Positions 20,164 through 21,866 of a stretch of DNA of 21,866 bases are shown one piece after another; positions within the stretch are counted from its first letter, which is position 1, and the number at the start of each line of letters is the position of its first letter. A program made the position numbers and the translations under genes. The notes under the pieces were generated by a model. The model searched no databases. It was given only the letters and a program-made list of their open reading frames with translations, and was not told the origin of the DNA. The stretch is from O2-02-FULL-42-9 sp038043025 (lineage in GTDB: Bacteria > Pseudomonadota > Gammaproteobacteria > UBA12402), in the NCBI GenBank assembly GCA_038043025.1, contig JBBTCW010000034.1, forward strand, positions 1 to 21,866, written 5' to 3'.

Positions 20164-21769
20164 AGTGAGCCTCCTTTTTTATTGTTTTATAGTAACTGTT
20201 GACATACGCTTGATTAATTGCATTAATATAAGCTTTAATTGCCGCGATATTGATATCAGCATCAATCGCTTTGCCAATGTACTGGTCGCTCTGCTTGACA
20301 CAGACAGTAATGGTTGCTTGGCACAATGCATTGACACTATTTTCACCGCATGAATTTGAATGATAATCAATAATTTCAATAGCAGGAAAATATTTTTTAA
20401 CCGCTTGATCTAACGCTGCCAAGGCTGAATTTTTGCCATAGGTTTTCAAATTCATTTCTTTTTCAGAAAAAAACTTTCCTTGAAGATGAAGCGTGCTATT
20501 GCCCGCTTGATCTTTTGAATAATCAATTTGAGTGACTTTGATTGGCGAATAATGCTCTCTAAATCCTTCAATCACTTCTTCATCAGTAATTCCTTTACGT
20601 CGATTGGCGAATTGATCTTTAATCGACTGCGTGACGGTTGATTTTTCATTTCGCGGGCAGTGAAATCCATGATTTTCAAGAATTTCCGAGGCATGGTTGC
20701 TGCCGCTCAATGGCCCAAAAGCAAAACTAATTTCTTGACCGACCTGTTGAGGATTGAAAGGCTGATAAACCATGGGATTTTTTAAGATGGCATTGGTATG
20801 TCCGCCTGAGCTATGTCGTGCAGCATTTTGGCCGGTGATAGGCCAGTGGGGTTGGCGAGTTAACATGCGCTCATCAATAAAGTTAGAGATTTTTTTTAAA
20901 TGATTGAATTGAATGTGAGTGACGAAAGGAGTGTTCGGATTAACTTTTTTTCCAAATTGCTCAATCATCATAATACACTGTTCTAGCGCAACATTTCCGG
21001 CTCGTTCTCCAACACCATTGATGCAACCTTCTATTTGTCGCACAGGACCATCAAAGACAGCGGTCATCGAGTTTTCAAGCGCCAAACCCAGATCATTATG
21101 ACAGTGTACGGACCAGATAATCTTTTTTTCTGGAAATTCTTTTTTCATCATTGCGGCATGTTGTTTGATATGTTCGACAAAAAACATCTTTCCCTCAAAA
21201 CGTGAAGCACCGCCAATGGTGTCAGGACAATTAATCACGGTCGCACCAGCACTGATTGCTGCACGAATCACATCGGTTGTAAAATCAAAATTCTCACACA
21301 AACGAGAGTAACCTTCCGGGCTAAATTCTACTTCAAATCCTGAATTAGCCGCCATGCGAACCAAATCGTAAACATCCACAATAATTTGAGCATGGTTTTG
21401 AGCAAGCTGACCGAGCGATGCTTTCATTAAATTAGGATCAACAGGGACATAAGTATGCAAGCGTGCTTTGCTAATAGAAAGGCTCGGTGCTAGTGCTTCC
21501 ATGGTGCGAATCACTTGCTCTTTTCGTAACTGACAAAGTCCCGCGATAGTCATTGATGATTTTTTTTCCGACATGACTTTGGAAATGGTATGCACAATAT
21601 CAAAATCATATTGGCTTGCAGAGGGAAAACCTGCTTCTAAAATATCTATTCCCAGTTCATCTGCATAGTGCGCATAAGTAATATTATCTTCAAATGACAT
21701 GCCCGCTCCGGGAGATTGCTGACCATCTCTTAATGTGGTGTCAAAAATATAAATTCTTTCATTCATCAT
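20156..21769 (-). CDS. leuA: 2-isopropylmalate synthase
   Basis: A 537-residue enzyme that condenses acetyl-CoA with 2-oxoisovalerate, the committed and leucine-inhibited step. The TIM-barrel domain opens with FDTTLRDGQQSPGAGM (9-24; R14, D15) and has the metal-binding H222 and H224 (HCHNDLGLA) and NGVGERAGN. The C-terminal regulatory domain (about 400-525) is present, so feedback control by leucine is expected. E. coli LeuA has 523 residues. Starts at 21769 and 21766 are both ATG after GGGAG; the second gives better spacing. The stop overlaps the leuC start. Only 11 bases separate it from the stop of the preceding gene, so the operon extends upstream beyond the window. Confidence 0.95.
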   Translation of the reverse strand: MMNERIYIFDTTLRDGQQSPGAGMSFEDNITYAHYADELGIDILEAGFPSASQYDFDIVHTISKVMSEKKSSMTIAGLCQLRKEQVIRTMEALAPSLSISKARLHTYVPVDPNLMKASLGQLAQNHAQIIVDVYDLVRMAANSGFEVEFSPEGYSRLCENFDFTTDVIRAAISAGATVINCPDTIGGASRFEGKMFFVEHIKQHAAMMKKEFPEKKIIWSVHCHNDLGLALENSMTAVFDGPVRQIEGCINGVGERAGNVALEQCIMMIEQFGKKVNPNTPFVTHIQFNHLKKISNFIDERMLTRQPHWPITGQNAARHSSGGHTNAILKNPMVYQPFNPQQVGQEISFAFGPLSGSNHASEILENHGFHCPRNEKSTVTQSIKDQFANRRKGITDEEVIEGFREHYSPIKVTQIDYSKDQAGNSTLHLQGKFFSEKEMNLKTYGKNSALAALDQAVKKYFPAIEIIDYHSNSCGENSVNALCQATITVCVKQSDQYIGKAIDADINIAAIKAYINAINQAYVNSYYKTIKKEAHCA

Positions 21770-21780
21770 CGTGCTCCCAT

Positions 21781-21866
21781 TTAGTTAACCCAAGTGAGTG
21801 ATTTGTCAAAACTGGCGATTTCACCGCGGATCATTTTGTGATACTGGTTTTTAATTATTTCTGTGA
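21781..21866 (-). CDS. 3' end of an upstream gene, possibly ilvE
   Basis: An open frame enters from the right edge and ends at TAA (21781-21783), giving 27 complete codons that end KMIRGEIASFDKSLTWVN. The pattern of a short helix, (V/I)RG, then W(L/V) near the end is like the C-terminus of branched-chain aminotransferases (IlvE), which catalyse the last step of leucine, isoleucine and valine synthesis. That would fit a gene 11 bases before leuA. With so few residues the identity is only a suggestion. Confidence 0.45.
   Translation of the reverse strand, partial: TEIIKNQYHKMIRGEIASFDKSLTWVN

Overview
The window looks like the chromosome of an AT-rich gammaproteobacterium, most likely of the order Legionellales (Legionella/Coxiella relatives). 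Housekeeping genes are gammaproteobacterial in type (RNase E, KdsB, YcaR, YciO, YciB, an Smr protein, LigA, LeuACDB). The Legionellales placement rests mainly on an ankyrin protein that resembles the Legionella Dot/Icm effector AnkH/LegA3, plus a PmrA/QseB-like two-component system; it is an inference. kdsB implies an LPS outer membrane. No tRNA, rRNA, CRISPR array, prophage or complete insertion sequence was seen.

Layout. 1-1493: a small secreted six-cysteine protein (-), its terminator, then a long gap with a ~216-bp palindromic element that seems to split a small gene, and the long leader of rne. 1494-3752: RNase E (+). 3753-4062: a cluster of REP-like hairpins between convergent genes. 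4063-4991: ycaR-kdsB (-), divergent from a VUT-family transporter (+, 5034-5564). 5645-7728: response regulator and histidine kinase (+). 7640-8855: remnant minor-pilin operon pilV-pilW-truncated pilX (-), with pilX running into the kinase 3' end. 8987-9607 yciO (-), divergent from yciB, an Smr-domain gene and a uridine kinase (+, 9721-11464). 11465-11814: gap with a 28-codon acidic small ORF. 11815-12392: a HigB/HigA toxin-antitoxin pair (-) whose promoter, operator and start codon are tightly superimposed. 12499-14502: ligA (-). 14604-15977: AnkH-like effector candidate (-). 16156-17056: an Lrp/AsnC regulator followed by an unrecognised hydrophilic protein (-). 17193-21769: leucine operon leuA-leuC-leuD-leuB (-), preceded by the tail of another gene, possibly ilvE, that runs off the window.

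Working together: LeuA, LeuCD and LeuB make up the committed leucine branch and are translationally coupled by overlaps. An Lrp-family regulator lies just downstream and could control it. YcaR and KdsB are coupled, the latter activating Kdo for LPS. The two-component pair is a candidate regulator of virulence genes such as the ankyrin effector, but only weak sequence evidence links them.

Most worth a second look: the ankyrin protein, which keeps a full His-Asp-Gln-Cys set in the order of clan CE proteases; the apparently leaderless higB toxin promoter; the palindromic element interrupting a gene; the acidic small ORF; and several unusual substitutions in the KdsB active site.
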